This document shows positions 56,301-58,537 of a DNA stretch of 58,537 nt, piece by piece (within the stretch, counting starts at the first letter, position 1; each line of letters opens with the position of its first letter). Source of the DNA: Lentisphaerota bacterium (lineage in GTDB: Bacteria; Verrucomicrobiota; Lentisphaeria; Victivallales; Victivallaceae); the NCBI GenBank assembly GCA_015061495.1, contig SUWL01000009.1, positions 1-58,537 on the forward strand, written 5' to 3'. The notes below the pieces were generated by a model. That model saw only the letters and a list, made by a program, of their open reading frames with translations, was not told where the DNA came from and did not search any database. Position numbers and translations under genes: made by a program.

Positions 56301-56705
56301 GTGAAAAAACATTTTATGATATTAATCTTTTTGTTTGCCGGTTTTTCTATTTTTGCAGCAAATGAAAATAATATTATAAATGCCTCGCCAAAATATTTCG
56401 GTCAATACGTTTCTTATAAAAATCCTCAAGGAGTTTTGCAGAAAAGTTTGGGCGAAATTATTCTCCTGAAAAATAATGAGCTTACATTTTATTCTCACAA
56501 ACGCTGTAGAAAGTATGTGTTTACTCTGAATAACGGTTGGCTTGAATACAAACAAAAACAAGCAACCTTGAGACTTAAGTATGATTCATCGAACAATATG
56601 CTGTATGATGTAAAACCGGGGCCGTGGTTCTTTATTCCGACCAAGATCATATGGGAACGTATCAGCAATGATGCCGCAGAAAAACAAATTAAAAAATGGC
56701 AATGA
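56301..56705 (+). CDS. Small secreted hypothetical protein
   Basis: 134 residues from GTG 56301 (ATG 56316 is an alternative). The N-terminus MKKHFMILIFLFAGFSIFA is a signal peptide. The mature part is Lys/Asn-rich with beta-type composition and no family that I recognise. It overlaps the shifted tail of the four-helix gene by four bases, which suggests the two were translationally coupled before the frameshift. Its composition is more AT-rich than the rest of the window, consistent with acquired DNA around the tRNA-Ser locus. Confidence 0.6.
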   Translation: MKKHFMILIFLFAGFSIFAANENNIINASPKYFGQYVSYKNPQGVLQKSLGEIILLKNNELTFYSHKRCRKYVFTLNNGWLEYKQKQATLRLKYDSSNNMLYDVKPGPWFFIPTKIIWERISNDAAEKQIKKWQ

Positions 56706-56797
56706 TTCTGAGCTTTTCTGAATAAAAGTGAAGCGATTTTCAGAATTTGATTTCACCGCGAAATTCTGAAGTTTCTGCCTCAAAATGCTGTTCAGAA

Positions 56798-56845
56798 TGG
56801 CGGGTGGAAATAAAAAAGCCAGCCGCCATTTTTATTTCAAACGCC
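56798..56845 (+). terminator. Terminator hairpin
   Basis: TGGCGGGTGG (56798-56807) pairs with CCAGCCGCCA (56819-56828) with one mismatch and an 11-base loop, followed by TTTTTATTT. The last 19 bases (GCCATTTTTATTTCAAACG, 56825-56843) match the tail of tRNA-Glu at 18 of 19 positions. Confidence 0.65.
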
Positions 56846-56929
56846 TGATAATAAGCAATTTGCCATTGCATTCTGTTTTTACGCCCTTTTCTGTGCATGG
56901 GACACAAAGTGTGCCACACGGAGAAAAAG

Positions 56930-57073
56930 ATGGAAATTGCTGTCAAAAACCTTGTCAAACGTGGTAACACCTATTACTTCCGGAGTCGTCTTCCTGATTA
57001 TTCCGGGGAAATTAAAATCTCTTTGAAGACTTCCGACTTAAAAAAAGCCGTAAACGTACTCTGCAATCGGTAA
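56930..57073 (+). pseudogene. Integrase (tyrosine recombinase) N-terminal fragment
   Basis: A 47-codon frame beginning MEIAVKNLVKRGNTYYFRSR, followed by LPDYSGEIKISLKTSD, reads like the arm-type N-terminal domain of phage-type integrases (RGNTYYFR.R.P). It is cut off by a stop after NVLCNR. No catalytic domain follows, so it is a remnant. CGGAGA lies seven bases before the ATG. It suggests a former integrative element near tRNA-Ser. Confidence 0.65.
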
Positions 57074-57244
57074 ATCATCGGGAATTTTGTCGGAATCGTA
57101 TCGGAGAACTTGACTTTTTGCTATATCCGGTGTAAATTATCGGTGTGTGTTGTGTTTTTATCAGGAGGAATGAGTAAACAGAAAAACGATATTGAAAACT
57201 TAAAACATTGTCAGATTTTTATATTTTGACTTTCAACAACCAAT

Positions 57245-57388
57245 TTGCTTGAAAACCGCTAATTTTCGCAATTGTGGATTGTCGTTGAAGGGCGGTACGC
57301 GTTTGTGTACTGGTGTCCCCCTTTACATCCACAATTATGGCTCTTAGCGGTGCCTCAAGCAAGTGTGAAGCGGGGCACCTCTTTTTTT
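57245..57388 (+). ncRNA. Large nested-hairpin RNA with terminator upstream of zinc-ribbon genes
   Basis: Five successive perfect or near-perfect stems nest around one loop. They are TTGCTTGA/TCAAGCAA (57245-57252 with 57355-57362), CCGCTAA/TTAGCGG (57256-57262 with 57344-57350), AATTGTGGAT/ATCCACAATT (57270-57279 with 57327-57336), AAGGG/CCCTT (57288-57292 with 57319-57323) and CGGTAC/GTACTG (57293-57298 with 57307-57312). An alternative stem GGTGCC/GGCACC (57349-57354 with 57374-57379) followed by a T-run (57380-57388) looks like a terminator and overlaps the outer stems. The two folds exclude each other, as in attenuators. The rest of 57074-57474 shows nothing else. Confidence 0.6.
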
Positions 57389-57474
57389 GCTCCGATTTTC
57401 TGAAAGTTGCGTAAGATTTTCCGTTTTTATCCGCATCAGGTAAAACAGAAAAATAAAACAGGAGCAAAGACACC

Positions 57475-57774
57475 ATGAGTATTCAACTGATTGACTGCCC
57501 CGCCTGCGGGAGCAAGATTTCATCACAAGCCGGAGCGTGTCCCCATTGCGGACACCCCATCCGCCCACAGGCAATACCTGTATTGCAAGCCTCCAACAGC
57601 AAGAAAAAAACAATATCCTGTCCCAGCTGTAAAAATGTTTTTCCTGCTGAAACAAAATGGTGTCCGGAATGCGGACGCAAACTTTCTGCACCGATTCCGT
57701 GGTTTATTTGGGTTCTCATCATCGGACTTATTCTTAAATTGATTGGTTCACTAATTAAAGCAGGAGTTATTTAA
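57475..57774 (+). CDS. Double zinc-ribbon membrane protein
   Basis: 99 residues with two zinc ribbons: CPACG...CPHCG (8-26) and CPSCK...CPECG (about 49-67). One C-terminal membrane helix follows (WFIWVLIIGLILKLIGSLI). AGGAG lies about 10 bases before ATG 57475. Such proteins occur widely without a known role; the ribbon is probably cytoplasmic. It ends two bases before the next gene, which also starts with zinc ribbons, so the pair is an operon, possibly controlled by the hairpin RNA upstream. Confidence 0.82.
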   Translation: MSIQLIDCPACGSKISSQAGACPHCGHPIRPQAIPVLQASNSKKKTISCPSCKNVFPAETKWCPECGRKLSAPIPWFIWVLIIGLILKLIGSLIKAGVI

Positions 57775-57776
57775 CA

Positions 57777-58537
57777 ATGAAAACAATTTGTCCCCACTGC
57801 AAACAAGAATTTCCGGAAACACCTGATGAATATTTGGGAATGACTCTCCAGTGTTCGGTGTGTCAAAAGGAGTTTGTTTGCGAAAAACCGAAGTTTTGTT
57901 CCGAATGTGGAACATCAAATCCGTCAAAAGCTATAAAATGTTCTCAATGCGGCAAGTTTTTGCCGTTAACACCTCCGCGACAGCAAACCATTCAAAACAC
58001 AGGTACGGGGATGCACAATCATAATCCTGTATCTGTTGAGGATGATGACTGTTTTTTTGAAGAAGTTGATTGGACTACCGCATGGAAAAAATTTGCCATA
58101 TTCAGTGGCAGGTCAAGACCCAAAGAATATATCCTTTTCGGCATAAGTTTACTGATTCTTGACATAATTGTTTTTTTAATTGCCCCGACATGGGGAACTG
58201 TCTTGTTTGTCCTCTCTTTGTTGGCAAGTATTCCGCTCGATGTAAGGCGTTTGCATGACTTCGGAATGTCCGGATGGTGGTTGTTTTCTCCGTTCATGTG
58301 GCTGGTTCTACCGTTTATCCCCTCGCAACACGGAGCAAATAAGTATGGACCTAATCCTGTTGATAACGAACACAATGTATCTGCGATAAAAGTTTATTCT
58401 GTCATTGCTATAATTTGGTTGGTCGTTTTGCCTCTTGCTCTGCTTCCCGCTCTTCATTCTTCAAGACAAAAAGCGAGAATACTTCATTGTTCATCAAACT
58501 TAAAACAAATTGGAAATGGTATAGTGATGTTTGAACA
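57777..58537 (+). CDS. Zinc ribbon - DUF805 - pilin-helix fusion protein (3' end beyond window)
   Basis: At least 253 residues; the window ends inside the gene. Two zinc ribbons come first (CPHCK...CSVCQ and CSECG...CSQCG, residues 5-60). An acidic linker follows, then a DUF805 membrane domain (GRSRPKEYILFGISLLILD, RRLHDFGMSGWW, HGANKYGPNP). The final segment, SVIAIIWLVVLPLALLPALHSSRQKAR followed by HCSSNLKQIGNGIVMF (residues about 210-252), closely matches the helix and following region of DUF1559 pseudopilins but lacks FTLIE. GGAG precedes ATG 57777. The role is unknown; it is a membrane protein with a cytoplasmic metal-binding head. Confidence 0.8.
   Translation, partial: MKTICPHCKQEFPETPDEYLGMTLQCSVCQKEFVCEKPKFCSECGTSNPSKAIKCSQCGKFLPLTPPRQQTIQNTGTGMHNHNPVSVEDDDCFFEEVDWTTAWKKFAIFSGRSRPKEYILFGISLLILDIIVFLIAPTWGTVLFVLSLLASIPLDVRRLHDFGMSGWWLFSPFMWLVLPFIPSQHGANKYGPNPVDNEHNVSAIKVYSVIAIIWLVVLPLALLPALHSSRQKARILHCSSNLKQIGNGIVMFE

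Noticed and set aside
57245..57362. Nested hairpin considered as an integron attC site or 6S RNA
   Set aside because: The terminal GTTRRRY/RYYYAAC boxes of attC and the large central bubble of 6S RNA are not evident.

Overview
The window looks like chromosomal DNA from a Gram-negative bacterium of the PVC superphylum, most likely Lentisphaerota (Victivallis-like). This rests on several points. There are two pseudopilin-like proteins with the [15 protein letters not shown] signature, each close to a carbohydrate-active secreted protein or its remains. There is a 710-residue GreA with a long N-terminal extension, a form I know from Chlamydia. The glycoside-hydrolase and Gfo/Idh/MocA content is high, and lipoproteins and an AIDA-type repeat protein are present. 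Promoters are easy to recognise: many have a -10 of TATATT or TATAAT, usually 16-17 bases from a TTGNNN -35. The taxonomic call is an inference from gene content only.

Layout. 1-2740: 5' part of a giant minus-strand protein with a zinc-peptidase-like domain followed by AIDA repeats. 2961-8587: plus-strand amidohydrolase, UvrD-type helicase, a proline-rich secreted repeat protein and a 756-aa lipoprotein. 8591-19629: a long minus-strand series of nearly all overlapping genes (recJ, ymdB-like phosphodiesterase, hrpA; then greA, a metallophosphoesterase, a FecCD permease and its ATPase). 19810-22977: a DUF4349 lipoprotein, an LD-carboxypeptidase and ribBA behind an FMN riboswitch. 23250-26463: a GH2 beta-galactosidase whose start lies inside a decayed IS3-type orfA. 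26999-31196: an operon of a GntR/LacI-type regulator, a pseudopilin and a secreted glycosidase-like protein. 31419-34261: mutL and an OppD-like ATPase. 34742-36152: fabF and tRNA-Glu, whose 3' end is repeated downstream. 36558-39120: a Sel1-repeat protein, a decayed gene and a second pseudopilin. 39338-49893: a minus-strand sugar-degradation operon (GH42-like, beta-helix, two Gfo/Idh/MocA oxidoreductases, an MBL hydrolase, GH36) with a divergent AraC regulator. 50917-55353: SDR, PulG-like pilin, diaminopimelate dehydrogenase and a glycosidase-like protein. 55457-58537: tRNA-Ser, a four-helix-bundle gene, an integrase fragment, a large hairpin RNA and two zinc-ribbon membrane proteins, the last cut by the window end.

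Most unusual features. (1) Both pseudopilin genes carry the same 164-bp palindrome-containing insert, 97% identical and in frame. In each it splits and duplicates the FTLIELLV prepilin motif, which suggests a mobile palindromic element that is tolerated inside coding sequence. (2) A five-segment nested hairpin of 118 nt, followed by a terminator, lies just upstream of the zinc-ribbon genes. (3) The last gene joins zinc ribbons, DUF805 and a pilin-like helix that lacks its signal motif. (4) A 29-bp direct repeat brackets the 39-50 kb sugar cluster. All functional statements are inferred from sequence motifs; no database search was possible.
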